A DNA stretch of 64,000 nucleotides from Kiritimatiellia bacterium (GTDB taxonomy: Bacteria > Verrucomicrobiota > Kiritimatiellia > UBA8416 > JADHWI01). The stretch is from contig JASLPY010000001.1 of assembly GCA_030744755.1 (NCBI GenBank), positions 1 through 64,000 on the forward strand. The letters run 5' to 3'. Positions 1 through 9,700 of the stretch are shown piece after piece (the stretch's first letter is position 1; every line of letters starts with the position of its first letter). The translations under genes and the position numbers were made by a program. The notes under the pieces were generated by a model. That model had not been told where the DNA came from. It ran no database searches and saw only the letters and a list, made by a program, of their open reading frames with translations.

Positions 1-47
1 ACGGCGGACCTTTCCCGCTAACGCCTATCGCCTAACCACTAACCACT

Positions 48-74
48 GCGTTCTGCGCTCACAGCGCAGAACGC
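48..74. repeat. Perfect 12-bp inverted repeat, 3-nt loop
   Basis: Arms 48-59 and 63-74 are exact reverse complements around the loop CAC at 60-62. There is no T-run after the second arm, so a classical intrinsic terminator is not supported. It lies upstream of the metallophosphoesterase gene and may be the end of an intergenic repeat that begins before the window. Confidence 0.75.
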
Positions 75-192
75 TCACCGCCAACATCCCTTGAGTCAAG
101 CGACGCCACGCGCTATCATCCATTTGTGCCGCGCTCGGGTCGTGGTGACGAACGCCGGCGACGCCCGGCGAGAAAAGGAGAGTGCTTTTCCT

Positions 193-1755
193 ATGAGAAC
201 GACTATCTGCCTGTTTCTGTTGCTGTCTTTTCTACCTGGCGTTGGTGCAAGCGCTCACGCAGACACAAACCGCTACCTGTTCGTCGGGCACCCGCGTGAC
301 GATGGTCCGGGACAAATCGTACAAAGGGAAGTTGAACGCATCGACTACTCCCAATACGGCATTCTAATGCTGGGTGGAGATTACACCCCGAGCGGTACGG
401 GTTCACGGGATACCGTGGCCTACCTGGACGCCATCTTTGATCTGGGTAGCTCAAACGTCCTGGCAGCCCTGGGCAATCATGACACCTCACACAGAAGCTA
501 CTTCACGGACGTGACGCTACGACCGGCCTACTACGCCTACACCACCAACAACGTCACGTTCGTTGTCCTGGACACTACCGATGACAGTCAGAACATCGAG
601 GACGAAGAGCTCCAGATGCTGGAGGATACTGTCAACAACTCGCTGTCGAACAGTACCCACCTCGTACTGATCCATCATCACATCATCTGGATGGCTGATT
701 ACCCTCCCCTCTCCCACCTTATAGGGGACAGGAGGATTGGAGCAAGTTCCAAGAACCTTAACAACCTGAACTTCTACGACGACGTCTACCCCCTGTTGGT
801 ACAGGCCCGAAGCAATGGAGTGGAAGTCATCTGCTTAGCCGGGGACCGGACCGGCTACGGTGAGAGAAATGCGCCCGAGGACCACGAAGAATTCCACATC
901 GAACATACGACTTCGAACGGGGTCCACTACCTCGCTGCGGGCCGGAAGGAAGATATTCCCGCGAACCTGCGAACCGTCATCGAATTGACACACGACACCG
1001 ACACCGACACAATCGGCTGGGAGTTTCTTATACTCACGAATCTGCCCCGTATTCCCGACGAACCGGTCGTCGTTACCGAGCTCCATTACGACCCCAATCC
1101 GGACAATAGCACAGCGTTCATCGAACTGATGAACCGTGGCACCGAACCTTATGACGTATCGGACGCCGAATTCGAAACCGGCATGAACGATGGGGACTTC
1201 ACTTTCCCCGATGATACTATCCTGGCACCAGGAGAACGGGTCATCATCGCGGCGGACGCCAGCCATTACACGGGGCTAACGGTGCGTGTCTTCGATTATC
1301 CGGGCAGCAACAAGCTTGATTCCGACGATCCCATATGGCTGCGGGACAGCGACGAGCTTGAGATAGATTATGTCGATTACGGCATATCGTCACCATGGCC
1401 CAGCGAACCCGACAACACCGGACCTTCACTCGTATTGATCCACCCCGACCTCGACAACGAGCTGCCCGAGAACTGGGCGGTAAGCGACTATGACGGGGGA
1501 ACTCCAGGCGGCACTAATTTTGTTCCTCCGGCTCCGGCAGGGATTGCGGTTTCCAGCAACGAAATCGCTATCGAGTGGGAAGGAATCGTGAGCAATGCGC
1601 ATTACCGCCTCGACTGGTCCCCAACGCTGACGCCGCCGGATTGGCAGCCGGTGGCCAGCTCCGCAGTTGCCGACGTAACAACCCTGATGCTAACCGACAC
1701 AAACGCCGCCCCTCAACGCTTCTATCGTCTGAGTCGTGAGTTCAATGTGGAGTAA
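193..1755 (+). CDS. Secreted metallophosphoesterase with lamin-tail domain
   Basis: Predicted exported calcineurin-like phosphoesterase. The ATG at 193 is chosen because it opens a clear signal peptide (MRTTICLFLLLSFLPG, then ASAHA) and follows AAGGAG at 175-180; the in-frame extension to 91 has no signal-like character. The family metal-binding motif GNHD is at residues 94-97, followed by an HHH cluster near residue 165 and a GD motif near 220. Residues around 295-440 resemble a lamin-tail domain (VVVTELHYDPNPDN, then an IELMNRG core), common in secreted PVC proteins. The C-terminus (YRLDWSPTL...QRFYRLS) looks like a small beta-sandwich often found at the end of exported proteins in these phyla. 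Substrate unknown; a phosphodiester or phosphomonoester is the family expectation. Confidence 0.8.
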   Translation: MRTTICLFLLLSFLPGVGASAHADTNRYLFVGHPRDDGPGQIVQREVERIDYSQYGILMLGGDYTPSGTGSRDTVAYLDAIFDLGSSNVLAALGNHDTSHRSYFTDVTLRPAYYAYTTNNVTFVVLDTTDDSQNIEDEELQMLEDTVNNSLSNSTHLVLIHHHIIWMADYPPLSHLIGDRRIGASSKNLNNLNFYDDVYPLLVQARSNGVEVICLAGDRTGYGERNAPEDHEEFHIEHTTSNGVHYLAAGRKEDIPANLRTVIELTHDTDTDTIGWEFLILTNLPRIPDEPVVVTELHYDPNPDNSTAFIELMNRGTEPYDVSDAEFETGMNDGDFTFPDDTILAPGERVIIAADASHYTGLTVRVFDYPGSNKLDSDDPIWLRDSDELEIDYVDYGISSPWPSEPDNTGPSLVLIHPDLDNELPENWAVSDYDGGTPGGTNFVPPAPAGIAVSSNEIAIEWEGIVSNAHYRLDWSPTLTPPDWQPVASSAVADVTTLMLTDTNAAPQRFYRLSREFNVE

Positions 1756-1772
1756 CGACTGGCGTCGGATGA

Positions 1773-1845
1773 GCACCCCATGGGGTGCGATGGGAGGGGC
1801 AGCGGCCCCGCTGCCCGCGGACGCCGAGGCCGGCGTCCCTCCCGT
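1773..1845. repeat. Cluster of nested palindromes (partial dispersed repeat copy)
   Basis: The 154-bp gap before paralogue A holds three palindromes in series: a 16-bp perfect palindrome at 1773-1788, a 9-bp inverted repeat at 1797-1805/1808-1816, and a 7-bp inverted repeat at 1820-1826/1831-1837 ending in CCCTCCC. The last part (CCGAGGCCGGCGTCCCTCCC) recurs at about 52351-52370 and, in diverged form, near 49655-49673, so this is a partial copy of a dispersed intergenic element. Confidence 0.7.
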
Positions 1846-1909
1846 AAGAGGGCTACAGCATAACCAGAGAGCTTTGATCCCCGCGAGGAATGGGGCTTTG
1901 GAGAATCCA

Positions 1910-4900
1910 ATGAAACAACAACTGATACTCACCATCAGTATAGCTACTTGCCTCTGTGCCGGCTTGATTCGTGCGGAACATGATTACTACCGGACCCTGA
2001 AGTATCCAAACAAGCGCCGGCCGGACGTTGCCTTGGACAGGGTCGAACAGGAAGGCGGGCCCGATGCCGTGGGTTACAGGCGCCGCACTGTGCATTGGTG
2101 GCCGCGCAAGGGGCAGGACATTGTCGACATCCCCGAAGGTGTCCCCCTCCGGACCTGGACACGCAACAAGGGGCAGGACGATCCAGAAGCGCTGATTGGC
2201 GTTGCAAGAAACTGGACGACGTCGGACGGTGACACTTTCAAGGCGCACCTTATCGGGTTCCGCGGGTTCGGCATAGAAACACCTGACCCCCGCTTCAACT
2301 ATGTCCTTGCGCCGGCGGCGATACTGCGCATGGAAAATGGCGAACGCCGCGGGGTCCTGGTCTACCCTCCTTTCAGCATGATGCTCAGCAAAGAAGACCA
2401 CGAGTTCATTTATAGGATCTGGCAGAAGGAATGGAAGAAGATCATGGCGACCCAGTCGCCGGAAGAATATGTTCATAACCCGTACCGCGTGAGGCCGAAC
2501 TCTCTTGTCCTTGAAACAGAACATTTCACGTTCACGTCCGACGCTTCAACAGAACACAAAACTCTCTGGTGGATGCGACCGCATGAACCTGAAAAACAGG
2601 ACGCCTACCGCAAGGGCTCACTTGAATTCGCGGAGAACATGTGGATGCATATCGAGGCCTCGGGAAGCGCGCTGCCTATGTGGCGGCGCGAAGGGACCTG
2701 GAAGAAGTACAACATTCTTGTAGCCCTGCGCGTTGACGGCGGCTACGCGGGAGGCGGGTTCAATGCCTGTGATCTTCGCGACTGCACCGGCGGGCCACGA
2801 AACATCGGGCTGACCCACGAGTGGTATCACGGCCACGCTGGAGGCGGCTGGTCCGCGGGATATTTCGGAGAAATACTGTGTCACACCGGCCGGCACTTCA
2901 ACATGCCTGGTGAACTCCTGATGTTCAGTTCAAATTTCTGCTACCCCTGGCGCAATGTCAATTGCACTCAATACCAGTCAGGGATGGTATACATCGGGCT
3001 TGGTGACAATCCGAACTGGGGCTACGGCATCTCGTCAGTCGGCGCCTCACTTGCCGCGGCTGTGGAACCAACTCCCTTCCACACATTCGCCCGGCTGGGC
3101 CAGGAACGGGGTATCTGGAAGAACGGTATCAAGGGGTTCTGCGACTACTTCGGTGAATACGCGGCGCGCATGGCAACCTGCGATTTCGTCATGCAGTACG
3201 CTTACCGGAGCAAGTACGGAATGCCGGAAATGACCTGTTTACAACCCGTTTACGGCGATCCAGCCAGGTGGCGCGTACCCAACAGCGAAGCACCCAGGAT
3301 GTACGGATTCAACCTTGTCCGCCTCGTTCCTGATGAAGACACTAAAGAGATAACAGTCGATTTCCAGGGGTTCAACGAACCAACAACCTACAGCGACTGG
3401 CGCGCCTGCATCGTGGCTGTCGACGGTGAAGGCCGGGCACGCTACAGCCCGCTCTGGAACAAGGACAAGATGAACTTTAGGATTAAGCCGGCCGACAGGC
3501 ATTTCTTTCTGACGGTCGCAGCGACTCCGCTTGCCATGCCGATATCGGACGCACCGAGGGGCAACGAGAACTGCAGAATCTGGATGGCCGGTGTTCACGC
3601 GCCGCGTTATCCATGGGAAGTTGTCCTGGATGGATGCAAGCCGGGCTCACCTCATAGGAGGCAGGGTGACGTACTCAACTTTGATGAGCTGTACGCCATG
3701 AACAACGGCAACAAGTACATGGGCTACGCGGTAAAACAAGAAGTGCCGATTCCCCTGACCGACAAGAACAGCGATCTGGCCCAGGCAAAACTCAAGGACA
3801 TGGTGAAGCGCCTCAAGCTTGCCCGGGCGACCCAGGAGAAGCTGCTCAAGTCAGGCGTGAACCATAAAGGGGCCTGGTGGGAGAAAGGCAAGACGGATAT
3901 ATTCAACGAGCTTGGCTGGCGGATAAAGTTTCTGCAGAAGAATGCTAAGGGCCGTTATCACAAAAACGGCGGCGGATTTGTTTGCGATAATTCAAAAGTT
4001 GCGAAGACCGCTTACGTCGGGCAAAACGCGATGGTGCTCGACGGCGCACGGGTCGAAGACAATGCGATCATCCATGAACACGCTGTTGTGCACGGCCCGA
4101 AGACAGTCATTAAGGACAACGCCAAGATAGGGGGCAAGGCATGGGTGTTCGGTGATATTACCGTCGGCGGCAACGCGCGAATTCTTGAGACTGCGACGGT
4201 TACTACCGTTGGCCGCACCCGTGCGGAGCACCCGGAAGGACAGGGCGAAATATCCGGCAGCGCGGTAATCAAGGGTGACCATATCCTGAGACTGTGTAAG
4301 GAAAAGGGGCAGGTCATTACCGGCGAAGTGGTGATGGATTACACGCCGGGTACCGACGGTGTGGTCGGATACGGTGACCTTGTCTGCGGCATTCTCAATC
4401 TCAAGAGCGGTGTTTTCAAGTACGGGCGGTACTATAAGCGACATGGACTTGGTGGCGGAACTGATACCGGTGCGCTTTACGCCAACTGGGAGTTCAACCA
4501 GCCCAAGGCATTTCTGCTTGAGGATTCGTATGTTAACAACAACGGGTTCCTCTACGGCAAGCCGGACTTCGTGAACGAAAACGATCGCCATTACATCGTC
4601 TTCAACGGCAAGGATCAATATGCTGAAGCGCCATCATCAGTGGCGGATTTCGGGGAACTGACCATTGACATGATGCTTAACCGGACCGGTGGTAAAGGTG
4701 AGCGGATCTTTGATTTTGGAACGGGTAATGATGAATGTTTCTACCTGGAAATCATCGACAGGAAAGGCAAGCCGGCCCTTACCTCAGAACACAAGGGTAA
4801 GAGATATACCGTCAAGTCCTCCGAAGCCATACCGGCCAAAGAGTGGGTGCGCTTACGTGTGACAATGGACGGCTCTAAAGCTTCCATCTATATCGATGGC

Positions 4901-5767
4901 AAACAGGTCGCCAACAGCAAGTTCAAGTTCCGGCCGCGTGATGTATTCAGCGGTGACAGGCCTGAGGGTAACTTCATTGCTTGCGGACGAAACATGGACG
5001 GGTTTTTCAGGGGAAGAATCGACCATTTCCGCATCTATCGCACGGTACACGAGGACTTCGACGCGCTGGGTCCTGTACCGTTCCCACTGACACAGTTGCA
5101 GATGTGGTCGGAGGAATCGCAGCAACTGGCGGACGAACGGGATGGCCGAAAGAAAGAAAAGGAAACGGAACTGCTTGCTGGCAGGTACGGCGAAATGCTC
5201 GAGGAGATAAAGATGCTCGAGAAAAAGAAACGCGACCTGTTTAAAACGGCACGACGGAGCGAACTTGAGGCACGCCTCAAGAAGGCCCATGAAGACAAAA
5301 GGGCTCTCGACAGAAAGATGCACGACGAATTCAAAACACTCCCGGGCATATCCGCTGCGGAAAAAGACAGTCATGAGATGCGGGCCAGGAGGAAGGAATT
5401 CGAGAATACGTTCCGGTCAGGGGCAGAGTACAGAGAAGCGCTAGCGGCAATAGCCGCGGCGGAAGAGGCAAGGAAGACTGAGAGAACCCTAACCGAGAAA
5501 GAGAAGAGCAAGGATATCGCACGGATAGACTCCGGCATCGAAACACTGCGAAACGATGCGGCTGCCCTGCGGGATGATGAACTGAGGAAAGCGCGTCTTT
5601 ACGGGCAGAACCCTTACCCCGGCAAAGAAGCTGCCGGGCTCAAGGGATTTCAACAGGGCATCGTCTATCACACCACGGTGGATTGGGACTACAGGACGAA
5701 AGAAGAAGTGAAGGGCACCGTCACCCCGAAGATGAAAGAGTGGATACTCCGCGTAAGGGGATACTAG
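1910..5767 (+). CDS. Paralogue A: secreted HExxH peptidase / beta-helix / LamG / coiled-coil protein
   Basis: 1285 residues from ATG 1910, which follows GGAG at 1900-1903 and opens a signal peptide (MKQQLILTISIATCLCAGLIRA). Order of parts: a conserved N-terminal region with the family block RRRTVHWWPRKGQD; a zinc-peptidase-like segment with HEWYH at residues 303-307 and a candidate third ligand in GE 14 residues later; the conserved blocks PWRNVN and NPNWGYG; hexapeptide-type repeats (TAYVGQNAMV, NAKIGGKAWVFG) near residues 690-800, typical of a left-handed beta-helix; a LamG/concanavalin-like domain at about 893-1050 ending in RIDHFRIYR; a charged coiled coil at about 1063-1220; and a C-terminal module ending RVRGY. 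The HExxH-(n)-E spacing fits M60-like gluzincins, but I cannot assign the family firmly (DUF6055/Svx is another possibility). Probably acts outside the cell or at its surface. Confidence 0.8.
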   Translation: MKQQLILTISIATCLCAGLIRAEHDYYRTLKYPNKRRPDVALDRVEQEGGPDAVGYRRRTVHWWPRKGQDIVDIPEGVPLRTWTRNKGQDDPEALIGVARNWTTSDGDTFKAHLIGFRGFGIETPDPRFNYVLAPAAILRMENGERRGVLVYPPFSMMLSKEDHEFIYRIWQKEWKKIMATQSPEEYVHNPYRVRPNSLVLETEHFTFTSDASTEHKTLWWMRPHEPEKQDAYRKGSLEFAENMWMHIEASGSALPMWRREGTWKKYNILVALRVDGGYAGGGFNACDLRDCTGGPRNIGLTHEWYHGHAGGGWSAGYFGEILCHTGRHFNMPGELLMFSSNFCYPWRNVNCTQYQSGMVYIGLGDNPNWGYGISSVGASLAAAVEPTPFHTFARLGQERGIWKNGIKGFCDYFGEYAARMATCDFVMQYAYRSKYGMPEMTCLQPVYGDPARWRVPNSEAPRMYGFNLVRLVPDEDTKEITVDFQGFNEPTTYSDWRACIVAVDGEGRARYSPLWNKDKMNFRIKPADRHFFLTVAATPLAMPISDAPRGNENCRIWMAGVHAPRYPWEVVLDGCKPGSPHRRQGDVLNFDELYAMNNGNKYMGYAVKQEVPIPLTDKNSDLAQAKLKDMVKRLKLARATQEKLLKSGVNHKGAWWEKGKTDIFNELGWRIKFLQKNAKGRYHKNGGGFVCDNSKVAKTAYVGQNAMVLDGARVEDNAIIHEHAVVHGPKTVIKDNAKIGGKAWVFGDITVGGNARILETATVTTVGRTRAEHPEGQGEISGSAVIKGDHILRLCKEKGQVITGEVVMDYTPGTDGVVGYGDLVCGILNLKSGVFKYGRYYKRHGLGGGTDTGALYANWEFNQPKAFLLEDSYVNNNGFLYGKPDFVNENDRHYIVFNGKDQYAEAPSSVADFGELTIDMMLNRTGGKGERIFDFGTGNDECFYLEIIDRKGKPALTSEHKGKRYTVKSSEAIPAKEWVRLRVTMDGSKASIYIDGKQVANSKFKFRPRDVFSGDRPEGNFIACGRNMDGFFRGRIDHFRIYRTVHEDFDALGPVPFPLTQLQMWSEESQQLADERDGRKKEKETELLAGRYGEMLEEIKMLEKKKRDLFKTARRSELEARLKKAHEDKRALDRKMHDEFKTLPGISAAEKDSHEMRARRKEFENTFRSGAEYREALAAIAAAEEARKTERTLTEKEKSKDIARIDSGIETLRNDAAALRDDELRKARLYGQNPYPGKEAAGLKGFQQGIVYHTTVDWDYRTKEEVKGTVTPKMKEWILRVRGY

Positions 5768-5807
5768 GCGGCGATCCCGTCTTTGCTCTACACGCTTTAC
5801 CGTTCGT

Positions 5808-6680
5808 ATGCCGACTGCTAGACTCGCTGGTATGGTGAACGGGACTGATATCGAACAACCGGGCATGATGCCGGGGCGAGATCGCATTCGGCGAATCATT
5901 TTCGAAGCCGATACGCCGGCGGGCAAGCTCTATGACCTGATTCTGATTGCGACGGTGGCGCTGAGCGTGCTCGTAGTAATGTTGGACAGCGTGAGTCCTG
6001 TGGGCAATCGACTGGGATCGTTATTCTATGCAGTCGAATGGGGATTTACGATTCTGTTTACCGTGGACTACGTCACCCGTATGTGGTGTGTAAACCATCG
6101 GTTTGGATACGCTTTCAGTTTCTTCGGACTTGTCGATCTGCTCGGTGTGTTGCCCACGTATTTGAGTCTGATCATTCCCGGGAGCCACTACCTGGTTGCG
6201 ATACGTTTCCTGCGAGTCTTGCGAATCTTCCATGTGCTCAAACTCTCCTCCTACCAGAGCGAAGTGCAGCTTTTTCGCAGTGCCCTCAAGGCCAGTCGGC
6301 GTCGCATTGCGGTATTCCTGTTTGCCGTGTTGACGCTGGTTGTAGTGTTGGGATCTCTGATGTACGTGGTCGAAGGACCGAAGAACGGTTTCACCAGCAT
6401 ACCGCGAGGCATCTATTGGGCAGTGGTGACACTGACCACCGTGGGCTACGGCGATATCTCGCCGAAGACGGCCCTGGGACAGACCATTGCGGCCATGGTC
6501 ATGATCATCGGCTACAGCATCATCGTGGTCCCGACCGGCATTGTCAGCTCGGCTCTGACCGTTGCGGGCATGAGCAAGGAATCGAGCTCGAAGAGTGCAC
6601 AGTGTGATCAATGCGGCACCGGCGGCCACGAGACCGATGCCCGATTCTGTCGGTATTGCGGGGCATCGTTTGAGCGCTAA
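5808..6680 (+). CDS. Voltage-gated-type K+ channel with C-terminal zinc ribbon
   Basis: 290-residue six-helix ion channel. The selectivity filter TVGYGD is at residues 211-216 between the last two hydrophobic segments, and an S4-like helix with regularly spaced arginines (AIRFLRVLRIFHVLKL) precedes the S4-S5 linker. The tail carries two CxxC pairs (CDQCGTG, then CRYCGASFER), a zinc ribbon facing the cytoplasm. No good ribosome binding site separates the candidate starts at 5808, 5832 and 5865, so the start is uncertain. It begins 40 bp after paralogue A and may be cotranscribed. Expected role: K+ efflux or membrane-potential control. Confidence 0.85.
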   Translation: MPTARLAGMVNGTDIEQPGMMPGRDRIRRIIFEADTPAGKLYDLILIATVALSVLVVMLDSVSPVGNRLGSLFYAVEWGFTILFTVDYVTRMWCVNHRFGYAFSFFGLVDLLGVLPTYLSLIIPGSHYLVAIRFLRVLRIFHVLKLSSYQSEVQLFRSALKASRRRIAVFLFAVLTLVVVLGSLMYVVEGPKNGFTSIPRGIYWAVVTLTTVGYGDISPKTALGQTIAAMVMIIGYSIIVVPTGIVSSALTVAGMSKESSSKSAQCDQCGTGGHETDARFCRYCGASFER

Positions 6681-6704
6681 CGTGCTTCGGCAAGCGAATC
6701 CGAC

Positions 6705-6733
6705 TTGTCGCCGCCCAGGAATGAACCTATGAT
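6705..6733 (+). promoter_or_regulatory. Candidate sigma70-type promoter for HzsA-like gene 1
   Basis: TTGTCG at 6705-6710, a 17-bp spacer and TATGAT at 6728-6733, ending 32 bp before the ATG at 6766. The stretch resembles the region before HzsA-like gene 3: both share TTGTCxCCxCCC and TATxATACC. Confidence 0.5.
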
Positions 6734-6765
6734 ACCCTTAGGATGAAAACTCAGGGAGATTTGCG

Positions 6766-9700
6766 ATGAAGATCCCATTGCTGGTTGCTATTTGCAGCAT
6801 TCTTTTCCTTTCCACCCAAGTCGAAGCCGGACAGCTCTTAGTTCCCGCCTGGGCGTTTGACCGTGGTAATGTTCAAATCCATGCCGATCCGGATGAATAC
6901 GCCGATGCCGGGCCCGTTGTAACCAGCGGTCCGCGGAAGCCCTGGGGCTGGACAGTTGAATACGATCTCGATCTCCCCGTGGCAGGCGACTACACGTTCC
7001 AGGTCTGCTACGCTTCGGCGGAACCGCGGCCCGTGCAGATCTTCGTAGACAACTGGAACATGACCAAGTGCTGTGAGGGTGTAACACTCGATCCGAAGTC
7101 GTCCGGACAGCCGGACAAGTTCACGGGAAACAGCAGCGGCGCGAAATGGGAAGGCGTCAAGAACCAGTGGGGTAAGTTTATCGCCAGGAAACTTACCAAC
7201 GGGGTGCATACTGTGAAGCTCACGCGCCGCGGTCCCCTACCCCACCTGGTAGCCCTTCATGTGGCCACTACAGCTCCTTTTCCAGAAGACTGGAAGCCAC
7301 CCCAGTACAAAGTGCGGGATATCAAAAGCGTCCCGGAGGAACATCGTAAAGCCTTCAAGTCTCCCAGTGGATCAAACACCACGTTCCTGCGGCAGGAAAT
7401 TGAAAGAATGATCAGGCTTTTCGGTCCGCGATATTCTGATGGTCCTCAGCACCTGAACCGGGTGATTGCGCTGGAGAAGAAGCAGAACGATGACGCATTA
7501 ATATCGCTGCAGCATGACGCCATGGCCTTCTGGACGAACGCGCCCCCAAAGATCAGTAAAGGCGGGTCGCTTAATATACCGGCCTGGAGTTTCGATCGCG
7601 GTAACGTCAGGATCTACGCGAGCCCCGACCAGTTTGCCGATGCCGGGCCAATTGTTGGTAACGACCCGGAGTACCGCGGCGCGGGAGTGGCCGAATACGA
7701 CATCGATTTCCCCGTTGCCGGCGATTACAGCCTGACCGTCAAGTACGCGGCTGCCGAAGCACGACCGGTGGAAGTATTCATGGACGGCAAGAGTATGGGG
7801 AAGGTCTGCTATGACATCACCTTCGGGTCGGCTCCTTTTGAAATCCCGGTCAAGTTTTCATGGGACAGCAGCAGTGCGCGGAAGAAGCAGGAATCGCTCA
7901 CTGAGTGGGGAATCCCTCGCAAGATATCGATCACCGAGGGAAAACACACGCTGAAGTTTGCGCGCAGTGGGCCTCTTCCGCATTTTGTGGAGTTTCGGCT
8001 GGCGTCGTCTACGCCCTTCCCCAAGGGCTGGAAACAGCCTTCACGCGAGATGCCGCACCTCAACAGCGTTCCTGCCAGGGAGCGCAGTGTGTTTATGGCC
8101 CCGGACAGTGTCAACATCGCAGCCCTGCGACTGGCGATTGAAGATATGATCAGGGACCTGGGTCCGGAATATCCGCAGGGCCCGCAATTCCTTGAGAGAT
8201 TGGCAAAGTTCGAGAAGGAAAAGAGTAAGATTCTCATTAATCCGCGTTGCAGGATCTGGTCATGCGAAGAGGGAATACCCGAAGAAGAGCGGACCATGGA
8301 GAACGAGTTGGTATCGTTGCGGAGTGAAGCGATGCAGGCCCATCCTGCATTGGCGTTTGACAAGCTCCTGTTTTTCAAGAGAAAGATGTTCAGGGGTAAT
8401 ACCTACCAGGACAACAAGCTTAACGATGAAGGCGGTGGCCTCTGCGTACTTTCGCCAATATCAGCGGAAGGCAAAGTCACCAGTCTCGTGCCGGAACTCG
8501 ACGGCGGAGTATTTACCCGGTTCGATCTATCGTTTGATGCAAAGAAAGTGGCATTCGGATACAAAAGAAAAGACAAGCCTTTCAGGATCTACGAAATCGA
8601 TATCGATCCATCAAAGGGTATGATGATTCCCGGCAGCCTGCGGCAACTCACATTCGATAGCGACAAGGAGGCAGAGACAGTTGCAGAGACAGCTAAGCTT
8701 TACGGAGGGGGCGCTAAGGGCCATGGCTTCAGCTTCGACGACATGGATCCATGCTATCTGCCGAACGGCAAGATCATGTTCTCCTCTACACGCTCCATGC
8801 GGAATGTATTCTGTAATCCCTCGGTCGTCGCCACCCTGCACTTAATGGATGGTGACGGTAAGAATATGCAGTGCATTTCAGGGGGACCGCTCAGCGAAAT
8901 GGACCCCACCATGCTGGACGATGGCCGGGTCATCTTTACGCGATGGGAATACGTAGACAAGGGCCTTGGCAATGGACAAGCACTCTGGGCAGTACGCCCG
9001 GACGGCAGCGGAATAGAGCATATCTACAAAAACAGCATTATCCGGCCGGCCCAACTGCTGAACGCGCGGAATATTCCCGGCAGCCGCAAACTGATAACGG
9101 TCGCGTCGCCGCACTGCGGAGGACGTTTGGGAGGCCCCGTAGTACTGGTCGACAACCGCGCCACGAGACGCTCTGCTGAAGGGATGGATTGTATCACCCC
9201 GGAACAGGCCTACCCATGCATGAACGCGGCCAGGTACGACATGGGATTTTTTCGGGAGCCTTACCCGTTTTCAGAGAAGTTCTACCTCGTATCCCATAAT
9301 CCCGGCACAAAGAGGAAGAAACCAAACTACGGGATATATGTTCTGGATGCGTGGGGGAATCGCGCGCCTCTGCATCGGGACCCTGAACTATCCTGCTACC
9401 AGCCCGTACCGCTTATGCCACGACAGCGCCCCACCCAGATTGCATCGTCGGAACAGGGTGGTGCAAAGCGTGAAAAGACGGGAACGGTATTCGTACAGGA
9501 CGTTTACCAGGGCATGACAGGCATCAAACGCGGAAGAGTAAAGTACCTGAGGGTCATGGGCGCGCTTCCGTGGCCCTGGAACGAGAAAGGTATTTTCAGG
9601 GTCAGCCGCCACGGAACCGTCCACCGCAAGAAAGTCTACGGCATCGCCGAGGTCCACGAAGACGGATCGGCCTGTTTCACCGCACCGGCCGGAGAAAACA

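Noticed and set aside
1736-1909. N-terminal extension of paralogue A to ATG 1736
   Set aside because: Would translate the palindromic repeat and overlap the previous gene; the signal peptide and GGAG site support ATG 1910.
4000-4320. Acyltransferase assignment for the hexapeptide repeats
   Set aside because: The repeats fit a left-handed beta-helix, but no catalytic His or CoA-binding features of acyltransferases are apparent, and the protein is exported; treated as a structural element.
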